A DNA stretch of 64,000 bases, taken from contig NZ_FNFC01000008.1 of the NCBI RefSeq assembly GCF_900100385.1, positions 1 through 64,000 of the forward strand, read 5' to 3'. Both the position numbers and the translations under genes were made by a program. How positions within the stretch are numbered: position 1 is the stretch's first letter; every line of letters begins with the position of its first letter. Under the pieces are notes generated by a model that worked only from the letters and a program-made list of their open reading frames with translations, did no database searches and was not told the origin of the DNA. Of this stretch, positions 14,716 to 23,024 are shown in pieces. Source of the stretch: Halovenus aranensis. GTDB taxonomy: Archaea > Halobacteriota > Halobacteria > Halobacteriales > Haloarculaceae.

Positions 14716-15600
14716 ATGGACAGCGACAGGAACGTCGACGACATCGCGGCGAGTTTCGGTGCGCTGTCGAATCCACTCAGGGTCCGGATACTACTGGCGC
14801 TGACAGAGACGCGCCGGGCAGACTGGGACCACGAGGGCATGAGCTACAGTGACCTCCGGGCGGCGGTCGCGGCCGAAGACGGCGGGCGGTTCAACTATCA
14901 TCTCGACGAACTCCGCGGCCAGTTCGTCCGTGGCAAGGACGGTCACTACTGGCTGACCTCTGCGGGGTCGCGCGTCGTCGATGAAATCTATGCCGGGACG
15001 TTCTCGGGGTCGCCCGGGGGCATTTCGGGGCCAGTAGGCCGTTCCTGTCCAGAGGACGGCAAGCCGCTGGAAGCGACGTTCGAGGACGGCGTACTCTCGG
15101 TCTCGTGCCCGGAGCATGGCACGGTTTTCGACATGTGGCTCCGGTTCGGCGCGGGCGCGGACCGGGACCTCGAGGAGTTGTTCGCGTGGGCGAACCGCCG
15201 CGGCCTGTGGTATCTGGAATCCGTCTCCTGGGATGTCTGCCCACACTGTGCCGGCCAGTTCGGCGAAGCGACCTTTCGCCCCGCCGGGGGCGACGACTCC
15301 ACCGACACAGCTGGGTCTGTCATCGTCGATATGACGTGTGACAGTTGTGCTATCTCCTTTGGGATTCCGGCCCATCAGTACGCGCTCACGAGGCCGCCGA
15401 CAATCGCGTTTCTCCACGACCACGGTATCGACTACCGGTCACTCGCTGTCGAGTACGGCGCTGCCGAGTGGGCACACGAGACAACCCGAACCGACAGCGG
15501 TGTGCTGGTGTGTTTCACCGTCGACGGCGAGCGCCTCGAACTCGAACTCGGCCAGTCGCTGGAGACCCAGTCGTACCGTCGGGACTCCGCCAGGGCATAG
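14716..15600 (+). CDS. ArsR-like HTH regulator with zinc-ribbon C-terminus
   Basis: This 294-residue protein starts MDSDRNVDDIA. An N-terminal winged helix (about 8-95; FGALSNPLRVRILLALTE, then GGRFNYHLDELRGQFV) is followed by a cysteine-rich part with CPEDGKPLEA, CPEHG, CPHCAGQFG and CDSCAISFG, implying one or two zinc sites. Its closest relative in the window is the protein at 42940-43818 with the same architecture. It is likely a transcription regulator; ligand and target are unknown. The upstream region has an AT-rich ATTATATTTT element near 14571. Confidence 0.78.
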   Translation: MDSDRNVDDIAASFGALSNPLRVRILLALTETRRADWDHEGMSYSDLRAAVAAEDGGRFNYHLDELRGQFVRGKDGHYWLTSAGSRVVDEIYAGTFSGSPGGISGPVGRSCPEDGKPLEATFEDGVLSVSCPEHGTVFDMWLRFGAGADRDLEELFAWANRRGLWYLESVSWDVCPHCAGQFGEATFRPAGGDDSTDTAGSVIVDMTCDSCAISFGIPAHQYALTRPPTIAFLHDHGIDYRSLAVEYGAAEWAHETTRTDSGVLVCFTVDGERLELELGQSLETQSYRRDSARA

Positions 15601-16554
15601 TCACAGAAACGAATCCAGACCAGACTGTCGACGCGTACGGCCAGGCGGGTCGGGTTCCCATGGCGACCGCTGTGCGCGGATTTCGTCGGTGTCGAGGGCT
15701 GGCGGCTCACCGGAACAGTAGCCGGCACAGTCGGGGCCACACTCCGTAGCCGGGCGGACGGTCTTTGCTTTCCAGGAACAGTACGGCAAGCCAGCGTCGT
15801 CGGGGGCAATCTGTGTACAACCGGGGAGGTCGTAGGTCCGCCACCCCTTCCCGTAGGCACGCTCGGCGACGCGCCGCCGCGCGCGCTCGATTGCATCGGC
15901 CGACGCGACCCGAATTTCCGTCCGCGTGCTGCTCCGGTCGAGGATTTCGATACCCGGCCTGTCAGTCGGGAGTTGCTCTGGTTCCCGGAGTACCTCGCGG
16001 TCGCCGGTCTCGGGGTCGAACCGCCAGATACCGACCTCCGGTGGGATGCGGTTCCGGTGAGCGCCGGTCACGTAGGATTCGGTCGCCAGTACCGCTTTGT
16101 CGACCATCCCGAGGTTCACGTCGGTGAGAAGTTGTGTCTCGAGGTCGCCCGGCCGACCGAGGTCGGGTTTGTTCTCGATGCCGACGATAGTGTCGAACCA
16201 GTCCGGGTATCGCGTCGCCTGCCTGACGTAGGTCCGGCCGTTGCGGCGCTCGCGTTCGAAGAAGCCGACATCCACCGCCCGCTCGACGACCTGTTCGGCC
16301 GTGTCCGGGTGACAGTCGAAGACATCTTTCCAGTATCGAGCGGTGCCCGGACCGGCGTCGCTCTCGATTGCCAGTGTCGGAATCGACTCGGGAGTGATTG
16401 CGGTGCGCTCGTCGAACTCCGGGCCGGGTTCCACGCAGACGAGGTCCATGACTCGTCGACCGTGGACCTGAGTACCGAGTTGACGGCTGAATACGCGCCG
16501 CTTTCCCGATTCGAGGTGTGCACACAGCGCCAGTTCGAAGGCGAACTCCTGCAC
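15601..16554 (-). CDS. uncharacterised protein with PD-(D/E)XK nuclease-like and Cys-cluster features
   Basis: This 317-residue protein resembles the halobacterial family I remember as DUF5787. An N-terminal helix FELALCAHLE is followed by GRRVMDLVCVEPG, a winged-helix-like insert, then FDTIVGIENKPDLGRPGDL with an ExK, and TQLLTDVNLGMVDKAVLAT. This order (helix Glu, strand Asp, ExK, helix Gln, strand) fits the PD-(D/E)XK core. A C-terminal cluster, CTQI...YCSW...ECGPDCAGYC, plus the N-terminal Cys recalls Cas4/AddB-type Fe-S nucleases. Function is inferred only. It ends on the base after the converging regulator gene and heads away from 16587. Confidence 0.6.
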   Translation of the reverse strand: MQEFAFELALCAHLESGKRRVFSRQLGTQVHGRRVMDLVCVEPGPEFDERTAITPESIPTLAIESDAGPGTARYWKDVFDCHPDTAEQVVERAVDVGFFERERRNGRTYVRQATRYPDWFDTIVGIENKPDLGRPGDLETQLLTDVNLGMVDKAVLATESYVTGAHRNRIPPEVGIWRFDPETGDREVLREPEQLPTDRPGIEILDRSSTRTEIRVASADAIERARRRVAERAYGKGWRTYDLPGCTQIAPDDAGLPYCSWKAKTVRPATECGPDCAGYCSGEPPALDTDEIRAQRSPWEPDPPGRTRRQSGLDSFL

Positions 16555-16586
16555 GGGGACTCGTTTGGGTTCCGGCGTGATAGCCG

Positions 16587-16952
16587 TTATGACGGTTCGC
16601 CCCGAGTACTCGCGACTGTCGCGGCGAGACAGTCCACCGCCTGCTTGACGGCGGCGACGCTCTCGATGGTGAGCGTCTGTTCCCGGACGCCGATACCGCG
16701 ACCGGCGGTCGGTTGCTCCCAGGTCCCCTCGGTCCGGCGGAGTTCGACGGCCTCTGGCAAGAGAACAGCCACTGCGACCGCCTCACCGTCGAGAGTGACG
16801 GTGTAGGCTTCGGTCCCCGCGGGAGACGGCTCTGCATCCGGGTCCGCGTCGGCAACATCGACGCGGCTCAACAGGTCACCGTCCAGTCCTGTCAACTCGG
16901 AGGCGAGAAACTGTCCGATTCGCTTGCCGTCCGTGATAGTGTTCTCGACCAT
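16587..16952 (-). CDS. small conserved haloarchaeal protein
   Basis: This 121-residue acidic protein starts MVENTITDGKRIGQFLASEL. A helical N-terminus is followed by a beta part (AYTVTLDGEAVAVAVLLP) and GRGIGVREQTLTIESVAAVK. No known motif is seen. It is between the nuclease-like gene (32 bases away) and the DUF2240-like gene on the same strand, so it may share their transcript. Function unknown. Confidence 0.65.
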   Translation of the reverse strand: MVENTITDGKRIGQFLASELTGLDGDLLSRVDVADADPDAEPSPAGTEAYTVTLDGEAVAVAVLLPEAVELRRTEGTWEQPTAGRGIGVREQTLTIESVAAVKQAVDCLAATVASTRGEPS

Positions 16953-17009
16953 GCGCAGCTTTGGTGTCTCTATCCCGGCGTGGCATACAAAGCTGCCGTC
17001 TCGGAACGT

Positions 17010-17459
17010 CTACTCTGCGGCCAGCTCTCGCCTGGCTCGGTCGGCCAGCTCCGAGACTTCGATGCCGTTTCTGTGTGCATAGAGGACAGCGGCAGCTTCG
17101 ACCGAGACAGCAAGCTCTGCCTGTAACTCGTTGATGTCTGCCACTGCAGTCTGTTTCTCGATGCCGTGTTCGACGACAGTACCGAGCACTCGCTCGAAGG
17201 TCGTCCGTTGCTGGAGGACGCTGTCGTCAGGTTCGAACGTCTCGTCGACGTCGACAGCACTGAGCTCGAAGGCGACGAGCACGTCGTCGTCCTTGCGTTC
17301 GAGCAGTCCCTCCGTGGTCGCAACGTCGACCAGTCGGGTGGCCTGGTCCGGCGAGAACCAGTCCCTATCGAGCGAGAGCGCGACGATAAATTCGCTCTCA
17401 GACATCTGCTCGACCCCGCGCTGGCGAAACGGAGCAGCCACCGCCCGGCGAAGACTCAT
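17010..17459 (-). CDS. DUF2240-like archaeal protein
   Basis: This 149-residue protein resembles the archaeal DUF2240 family: SLRRAVAAPFRQRGVEQMSE, WFSPDQATRLVDVATTEGLL with E, then a beta part and a C-terminal helical part VEAAAVLYAHRNGIEVSELAD. The first half has a winged-helix look (DQATRLVDVATTEGLLER). The start at 17459 keeps the conserved N-terminal helix; ATG 17405 is an alternative. It is divergent from rS8e. Function unknown; a link to nucleic acid processing is speculation from family context. Confidence 0.7.
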   Translation of the reverse strand: MSLRRAVAAPFRQRGVEQMSESEFIVALSLDRDWFSPDQATRLVDVATTEGLLERKDDDVLVAFELSAVDVDETFEPDDSVLQQRTTFERVLGTVVEHGIEKQTAVADINELQAELAVSVEAAAVLYAHRNGIEVSELADRARRELAAE

Positions 17460-17555
17460 TGGTCGAAGACGGCGGGCCCGATGCGCCTAAATGTTCGGAC
17501 TTTCGGTACGGCTCGATTCGAGGGGTTGAAGTACGGGCTTCCCGATGGTTGCGAT

Positions 17556-17927
17556 ATGAAAGACCAGGGACGCTCGACACGGCGTCGTACAGGTGGCCGA
17601 CGACGGCCCAAACGAGACAAGCGCAAACACGAACTTGGCTCAGAGCCGACCGAGACGCAGGTCGGCGAGTCCAAGCTGAAGACGGTCGATGCCCGAGGCG
17701 GCACCACGAAGGTCCGCGCCATCACGGCCGACACCGTGAGCATCGCAACCGACGACGGCGTCGTCGCCGCCGACGTGACGAACGTCGTCGAGAATCCGGC
17801 AGACCCGAACTACGCTCGCCGGAACATCATCACCCGCGGTGCCGTCATCGAGACGAGCGAGGGGACGGCCCGAGTCACGTCTCGCCCCGGCCAGGACGGG
17901 CAGATTAACGCCGTTCTCGAAGAGTAA
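17556..17927 (+). CDS. rps8e: 30S ribosomal protein eS8
   Basis: This 123-residue protein has the archaeal S8e pattern: the basic opening MKDQGRSTRRRTGGRRRP then KRDKRKHELG, GESKLKTVDARGGTTKVRAI, and PNYARRNIITRGAVIET. It is a component of the small ribosomal subunit. Start ATG 17556 fits the family length. It ends 3 bases before the convergent PhoU-like gene. It is the only clearly basic N-terminus in this neighbourhood. Confidence 0.96.
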   Translation: MKDQGRSTRRRTGGRRRPKRDKRKHELGSEPTETQVGESKLKTVDARGGTTKVRAITADTVSIATDDGVVAADVTNVVENPADPNYARRNIITRGAVIETSEGTARVTSRPGQDGQINAVLEE

Positions 17928-17929
17928 CC

Positions 17930-18928
17930 TCAGGGTTCCGGCGCTGCTTTCTGAAGTGCGCTCTCGGCGATGTTCGTCCCGTAGTCTGCGGTCCGGGACA
18001 GCGAGTCTACCACCAGACCGAGGACCTGTGCAAGCTGTGGGTCGAACTCGTGAATCTCTTTGTCGACCTCACGCACCAGTGACTCGATGGCGTCGACATC
18101 CCGTCGCGCTCGCCTGACGAGTTCGAGAGCGGCGTCCGAGTCCTCACTTAGTAGCGCCTCCATCGCCGTTTCCGGGACCTCAGACACTTCCTCGTGGAGG
18201 TCACGGAGCGGTTGGGCCGCCGGCTCCGGAATCTCGCCGACTTCGAGAGCGAGTTCAGCGATTTTCGTCGCGTGGTCTGCGATACGTTCGAGTTGACGAG
18301 CGCTCGACTGCAGGTCGAAGCAGGTTTCGCGTGAGAAACCGACCTCGTTTGCGGCAGTCGGGTTCCGCAACACCGACCGAAACACCCGCGAGGTCATATA
18401 CCAGAGGCGGTCCACGTCGTCGTCGCGTTCCATCACGTCGTGTGCGAGTTCGTCGTCGTCCTCGACGAGTGCCTGAACGGCGTCGTTGAGCATCGTCAAT
18501 GAAACCAGCCGCATCCGGGTGACGGCGTTTTGCATCGACAGCTCTGAGGAGTCGAGCAGGTCTTGTAACACCATCTTCGTCGGCATCTCCTCGATGACTT
18601 CGAGGCCGACGAGGCCCTGAGTCGCATCACGAATCGTCCGTCGCTGGTCGGCTGTCATCCGGTCTGTGGTCAGTGTGATAACGTCGAACCCGCTGACGTA
18701 CATCGTCATCACGCCGCGGCGAAGTTCTTCTTCTGCGCTCAGGTCGGAAATGTCGAGTTTCCCTTCTGTACGTCCCTCTTCAGTCTGAGGAGTCAACAGC
18801 AACAGGTCTCCCTCTGAGTGAAATTCGACCGTCGAACCCGAGTTCACACCGTTTTCGGTGGCCCAGTCTTTCGGCAGCGACACCGTGTACGTCGACCCGC
18901 CGGTCACCTGAACTTTCCGCGTTTCCAT
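17930..18928 (-). CDS. PhoU-domain phosphate regulator with AbrB/SpoVT N-terminus
   Basis: This 332-residue protein from ATG 18928 (METRKVQVTGGS) has an AbrB/SpoVT-like swapped-hairpin domain (about 1-45; YTVSLPKDWATENGVNSGS). It is followed by PhoU helical bundles with acidic metal-binding repeats such as MERDDDVDRLWYMTSR and ERIADHATKIAE, and a last repeat with SRTADYGTNIAE. The fusion is common in archaea and links DNA binding with control of the phosphate transporter and phosphate response. No pst genes are nearby. An upstream TATA at 18944-18957 suggests a leaderless mRNA. Confidence 0.85.
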   Translation of the reverse strand: METRKVQVTGGSTYTVSLPKDWATENGVNSGSTVEFHSEGDLLLLTPQTEEGRTEGKLDISDLSAEEELRRGVMTMYVSGFDVITLTTDRMTADQRRTIRDATQGLVGLEVIEEMPTKMVLQDLLDSSELSMQNAVTRMRLVSLTMLNDAVQALVEDDDELAHDVMERDDDVDRLWYMTSRVFRSVLRNPTAANEVGFSRETCFDLQSSARQLERIADHATKIAELALEVGEIPEPAAQPLRDLHEEVSEVPETAMEALLSEDSDAALELVRRARRDVDAIESLVREVDKEIHEFDPQLAQVLGLVVDSLSRTADYGTNIAESALQKAAPEP

Positions 18929-18943
18929 ACTGCTTCTGCGACG

Positions 18944-18957
18944 TAAATATATATAAA
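18944..18957 (-). promoter_or_regulatory. TATA box of the PhoU-like gene
   Basis: On the minus strand TTTATATATATTTA lies about 20-30 bases before the ATG at 18928. This spacing fits a leaderless transcript, the common case in haloarchaea. A short palindrome CTGTCTGACAG lies further upstream near 18980 and could bind a regulator. Confidence 0.55.
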
Positions 18958-19169
18958 TTCTTTGCTCTATATACAGAATGCTGTCTGACAGTAATACATC
19001 CCAGTCTATTGACTGTTGTGCGGTAGTGTGACGTCTCACCGGAGTGACTTTCACAGCGAGTTCGGAGAGTCCAGTATCGGGTACCGGACCGGATTGTGAT
19101 TAATGTGTATTAGGACGTTGTCAGCATATGCACAGAACACTTATCACTGTATAATTGGACAGGCGTGGT

Positions 19170-19367
19170 ATGGCAGTCGACAACTGTGAAGCGTCGGGTG
19201 AACTGGAGCAGTTGGACGAGTACCCGGACCTGTGTCTGGACTGGGCGTACGACGAGGGGAGTTCGCCGACAACGCTCACACTGTTTGACCCCCGGGGCAG
19301 CCGTCTCGCCACCGCCTGGATTACGGTCGACGACGACACTGGGGTCAGTCTCGAGCAGGCACGGTAG
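19170..19367 (+). CDS. 65-residue acidic haloarchaeal protein
   Basis: From ATG 19170: MAVDNCEASGELEQL, then DLCLDWAYDEGSSPTTLTLF and ATAWITVDDDTGVSLEQAR. It has a small alpha/beta composition, strongly acidic. The sequence resembles short haloarchaeal domains of unknown function. It is 21 bases upstream of the TFB-like gene on the same strand, so possibly co-transcribed with it. Function unknown. Confidence 0.65.
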   Translation: MAVDNCEASGELEQLDEYPDLCLDWAYDEGSSPTTLTLFDPRGSRLATAWITVDDDTGVSLEQAR

Positions 19368-19388
19368 CTGCCGTGGGTAGGCACAACG

Positions 19389-20000
19389 ATGTCACCGGAC
19401 ACGAACGACCACGGAGAGGGAAGCGAGGGGGGCGGCGAGACGAATCCAACACAGAAACGACGGCTTCAACAGCGCCTTGATGTCTCTGAGGAGGTGTTGG
19501 CCGACGCGGTCGAGCTCTACCAGACGTTTCGGGACAGCGATGCCGAGGTCGTACACGACCGCGCTCTCCCGATTGCGGTGCTCTATATCGCTATCCGGCA
19601 AAACGGTGTCCCACGGCAGATAGACGAACTGGCTGAGGTGGCAAACGTCTCTCCTCGGCGCCTCTATCGGACGGCTCGCGCTGTCGGGGACACGCTCCAT
19701 CAGGGGATTCCACCGTCCGAGCCAGAGCTGTACGTCGGGCGCCTCGCAGACCAGTTCGACGTGGCCAGCGAAACCGAAACTGCCGCGCTCAGGGTGTTAG
19801 CCACAGCCAAGACGGACGGCTATCACGTCGGCCGCAAGCCGGCAGGAGTCGCGGCTGCTGCGTTGTATGCTGTGGCCGTCGCCGAAGACGAGAGGCCCGA
19901 CATCACACAGCGCGCCCTGAGTGAGGCGGCGGGCGTGCACATCAAGACGGTCCGGGAGAACTACAAGGAACTGCCGTCTATGTCTGAGCACAAAGCCTGA
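19389..20000 (+). CDS. TFB-like protein without zinc ribbon
   Basis: This 203-residue protein has two cyclin-like repeats of the TFB/TFIIB core: VLADAVELYQTFRDSDAEVV with PIAVLYIAIRQNGVPRQIDEL and VSPRRLYRTARAVG, then ALRVLATAKTDGYHVGRKPAGVAAAALY with ITQRALSEAAGVHIKTVRENY. The N-terminal zinc ribbon and B-reader of a normal TFB (about 100 residues) are absent; residues 1-30 are acidic and disordered. It could bind TBP-DNA without recruiting RNA polymerase in the usual way. A gene-specific or negative factor is inferred. Confidence 0.8.
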   Translation: MSPDTNDHGEGSEGGGETNPTQKRRLQQRLDVSEEVLADAVELYQTFRDSDAEVVHDRALPIAVLYIAIRQNGVPRQIDELAEVANVSPRRLYRTARAVGDTLHQGIPPSEPELYVGRLADQFDVASETETAALRVLATAKTDGYHVGRKPAGVAAAALYAVAVAEDERPDITQRALSEAAGVHIKTVRENYKELPSMSEHKA

Positions 20001-20004
20001 CGAG

Positions 20005-20802
20005 CTAGCTCAGCTCTTTTTCGAGTTCCCCTTTCGTCTGAAGCGTATCGAAGTCGTGGTCGGGACGGAGATTGACGAAATCAAGATACGCTTCGGCGTC
20101 GAGGAGCTGGTTGTCTGTGTAAAACTCACTTGCCGCGCGGACCGCCGTCTGTGCGCCGACGAGAGGCTGGAGCGCGGCGAGCGCGCAGGCGATGTCGTAC
20201 GCTCTGGCGTCTTCGATTGCCTGCTCGTTGACTTTTGTCGCGTCGATAAAGTATATCTCGTCGCGGATAACGAGCACGTTCTCGCCGCGCAGGTCGCCGT
20301 GTGCGATGCCAGCCTCGTGCATCATCGAGAGCGCCTCAAACACCGCCGGCAGCAGCGCCTCGACCGTGGCGGTGTCGAGCCTATCGAGGGGTTCGAACTC
20401 CTGGAGATACTCCAGCACGAGGACGCCGTACTCCTCGTACTCGAAGGCTTCGAGTGGCTCCGGGGCGTTGATACCGAGTTCGCGTATCCGCCGCGTCGCT
20501 TCGAGGTCGTGTTCTGCCATGCTGACCGGCGTCTCGAAGCGCTCGAAAAATCCTTCGCTCCGGCTGGTGAGCGCACCGAGATTCCGGCCGGCAGTCAACA
20601 GCGCGTGAACAAACGCGTTCTGTTCGGTAACGATTTTGACGAATAGCTGTTCGTTGACGACGCATGGAATCGACAGCCAGTTGTCCGAATCGAGCTGACG
20701 GACCGATTCGTAGGCCGTCCCCTGTCGCCTCGCAGCCTCCCTGGCGACTGCTTCGATATCTGTTTGGGGAATCTGTCCGCGAAGCAGCCGTCGGATAGCC
20801 AT
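20005..20802 (-). CDS. RIO-like atypical protein kinase
   Basis: This 265-residue protein has the kinase-like pieces LFVKIVTEQ (candidate ATP lysine), LEYLQEFEPLD (hinge), HGDLRGENVLV (catalytic loop) and YFIDATKVNE (DFG-like metal site). The N-lobe is short, as in RIO and related lipopolysaccharide-kinase-like families. It probably phosphorylates a protein or small molecule in the cytoplasm. It ends 4 bases beyond the convergent TFB-like gene. A complementary pair (GGACACCCGCCC / GGGCGTGTCC with a bulge) flanks its promoter region at about 20813-20872. Confidence 0.78.
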   Translation of the reverse strand: MAIRRLLRGQIPQTDIEAVAREAARRQGTAYESVRQLDSDNWLSIPCVVNEQLFVKIVTEQNAFVHALLTAGRNLGALTSRSEGFFERFETPVSMAEHDLEATRRIRELGINAPEPLEAFEYEEYGVLVLEYLQEFEPLDRLDTATVEALLPAVFEALSMMHEAGIAHGDLRGENVLVIRDEIYFIDATKVNEQAIEDARAYDIACALAALQPLVGAQTAVRAASEFYTDNQLLDAEAYLDFVNLRPDHDFDTLQTKGELEKELS

Positions 20803-20909
20803 AAACTACTGTGGGACACCCGCCCAAATAAATCGTTGCATCGGTACACACTCCCACGTCGTGGGCGTGTCCAGCAACTATATGCCCTCGCCACTGGAAA
20901 TGGACGGTG

Positions 20910-23024
20910 ATGGGTGAACTATCGACTCTGTTTGCCCCCGAGCGTGTTGCGGTCGTCGGTGCCTCCGAAAAAGAGGGGACCGTCGGCTACGCGATAACGA
21001 AGAATCTGCGCGACGATTTCGACGGAACCGTCGTCCCGGTCAACCCCAACAGGGACGACGTGCTCGGGTTGGACTGTTACGGAAGTGTCGGTGACGCCGG
21101 TGATGTCGATGTCGCGGTCGTGGTCGTCCCACCCACCGTCGTCCTCGATATCGTGCGCGAGGCCGCGGAGGCCGGCGTACGAAACGTCGTCGTCATCACC
21201 GCCGGGTTCGGGGAGTCCGGCGGTGAGGGGTCTGACCGCGAGCGCGACCTCGTCGAACTCGCAGAGGAGTACGACCTCAACCTCGTCGGGCCGAACTCGC
21301 TCGGCATCATGAGTACGGCCATCGACCTCAACGCAACGTTTGGACCACGAAACGCATCGCCCGGCAACATCTCCTTTATGAGTCAGTCGGGGGCGTTTAT
21401 CACGGCGGTACTCGACTGGGCCGCCGAACGTGACATCGGATTCAAAGACGTCGTCTCACTGGGGAACAAGGCAGTTCTCGACGAGAGCGACTTCGCCCGA
21501 GAGTGGGGTGACGACGACGGGACCGATGTCATCCTCGGATACCTGGAAGACATCACAGACGGCCAGGCGTTCATCGAGACAGCCAGGGAGGTCACACAGG
21601 AGACCCCGATGCTGGTCGTCAAGTCCGGGCGGACACAGGCCGGTGCGTCGGCAGCCGCCTCCCACACTGGCGCAATCGCAGGCAGTGACGCCGCCTACGA
21701 GACGGGACTCGACCAGGCCGGTGTGTTGCGCGTCGAGTCCGTACAGGAGCTGTTCGACTTCGCCGAGATTCTGGCCGGCCAGCCCCTACCCGACACCGAG
21801 GGCGTCGCCATCATCTCCAATGCCGGCGGGCCGGGCGTGATGGCGACCGACGCCGTCGGCGATTCGATGCTCTCGCTGGCCGATTTCACCGACGAGACCC
21901 TCGACCGGCTCCAGGAGTTCTTGCCTGAGGAAGCGAACATCTACAACCCGGTCGACATCATCGGCGACGCCCCGATAGAGCGATTCGAGGAAACTATCGA
22001 TATCGTGCTCGCCGACGACAACGTCGGCATGGCAATCGTCCTCTCGTGTCCGACAGCGACGCTGTCGTTCGAGGACCTCGCCGACGCGACAGTCGCCTTA
22101 CAGGCAGAACACGAGACACCAGTCGCGGCCACGCTGATGGGCGGCTCCTCGACCGAACTGCCGGCAGAGATGCTCAGCGACGCTGGTATCCCGACGTATT
22201 TCGACCCCGAGCGCGCTGTTGGTAGTCTCGAAGCGCTGTCGCGGTACGCCGAGATTCAGGACAGAGAGTATACAGAGCCCGAAACGTTCGACATCGACCG
22301 CGAGCGAATCACAGAGATACTCACCTCGGCCGTCGAGTCGGGTCGAACTCAACTCGGCGTCGAGTCGATGGAACTGCTCGACGCCTGTGGCATCGAGACG
22401 CCACCGGGTGGCGTCGTCGATAGTCCCCGCGAGGCCGAAGCGCTCGCCGGAGATATCGACGGCGACGTGGTGATGAAAATCGTCAGTCCCGACATCACAC
22501 ACAAGTCCGATATCGGCGGCGTCGAGGTCGGTGTTTCGACCGAGGAGATTGCGAGCACCTACGAAGACCTCGTCGTCCGGGCACGAAACTATCAGCCCGA
22601 CGCCGACATCGTCGGCGTCCAGATACAGGAGATGGTCGACCTCGACAGCGGCACCGAGACAATCGTCGGCGTCAACCGCGACCCGCAGTTCGGCCCGCTC
22701 GTGATGTTCGGGCTCGGCGGTATCTTCGTCGAGATTATGGAAGATACATCCTTCCGGGTCGCCCCTGTGACCGAAGTCGACGGGCAAGAGATGATAGACG
22801 AGGTTACCTCGTCACCACTGTTGTACGGTGCGCGTGGCCGAGAGCCGGCCGACGTACCGGCGCTGGTCGAGGTGATTCAACGAGTTTCACAGCTGGTCAC
22901 GGAGTTCCCGGCTATCACGGAACTGGATATCAATCCCGTCGTGGCAACCCCCGACGGCGCAGCGGCAATCGACCTTCGCCTCACGCTCGACGCTGAGGCA
23001 CTGCAGACACAGGAACAGCCATGA
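20910..23024 (+). CDS. acd: ADP-forming acyl/acetyl-CoA synthetase, fused alpha-beta
   Basis: This 704-residue protein has a CoA-binding Rossmann domain (1-130; ERVAVVGASEKEGTVGYA), succinyl-CoA ligase-like domains (GPNSLGIMSTAIDLNATFGP; SQSGAFITAVLDW), the phospho-His segment ASHTGAIAGSDAAYE near 250, and an ATP-grasp half (VMKIVSPDITHKSDIGGVEV; MVDLDSGTETIVGVN). It converts acyl-CoA, ADP and Pi to acid, CoA and ATP and is the main acetate-forming energy enzyme in haloarchaea. ATG 20910 is preferred over GTG 20907. It overlaps the next gene by ATGA. Confidence 0.93.
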   Translation: MGELSTLFAPERVAVVGASEKEGTVGYAITKNLRDDFDGTVVPVNPNRDDVLGLDCYGSVGDAGDVDVAVVVVPPTVVLDIVREAAEAGVRNVVVITAGFGESGGEGSDRERDLVELAEEYDLNLVGPNSLGIMSTAIDLNATFGPRNASPGNISFMSQSGAFITAVLDWAAERDIGFKDVVSLGNKAVLDESDFAREWGDDDGTDVILGYLEDITDGQAFIETAREVTQETPMLVVKSGRTQAGASAAASHTGAIAGSDAAYETGLDQAGVLRVESVQELFDFAEILAGQPLPDTEGVAIISNAGGPGVMATDAVGDSMLSLADFTDETLDRLQEFLPEEANIYNPVDIIGDAPIERFEETIDIVLADDNVGMAIVLSCPTATLSFEDLADATVALQAEHETPVAATLMGGSSTELPAEMLSDAGIPTYFDPERAVGSLEALSRYAEIQDREYTEPETFDIDRERITEILTSAVESGRTQLGVESMELLDACGIETPPGGVVDSPREAEALAGDIDGDVVMKIVSPDITHKSDIGGVEVGVSTEEIASTYEDLVVRARNYQPDADIVGVQIQEMVDLDSGTETIVGVNRDPQFGPLVMFGLGGIFVEIMEDTSFRVAPVTEVDGQEMIDEVTSSPLLYGARGREPADVPALVEVIQRVSQLVTEFPAITELDINPVVATPDGAAAIDLRLTLDAEALQTQEQP

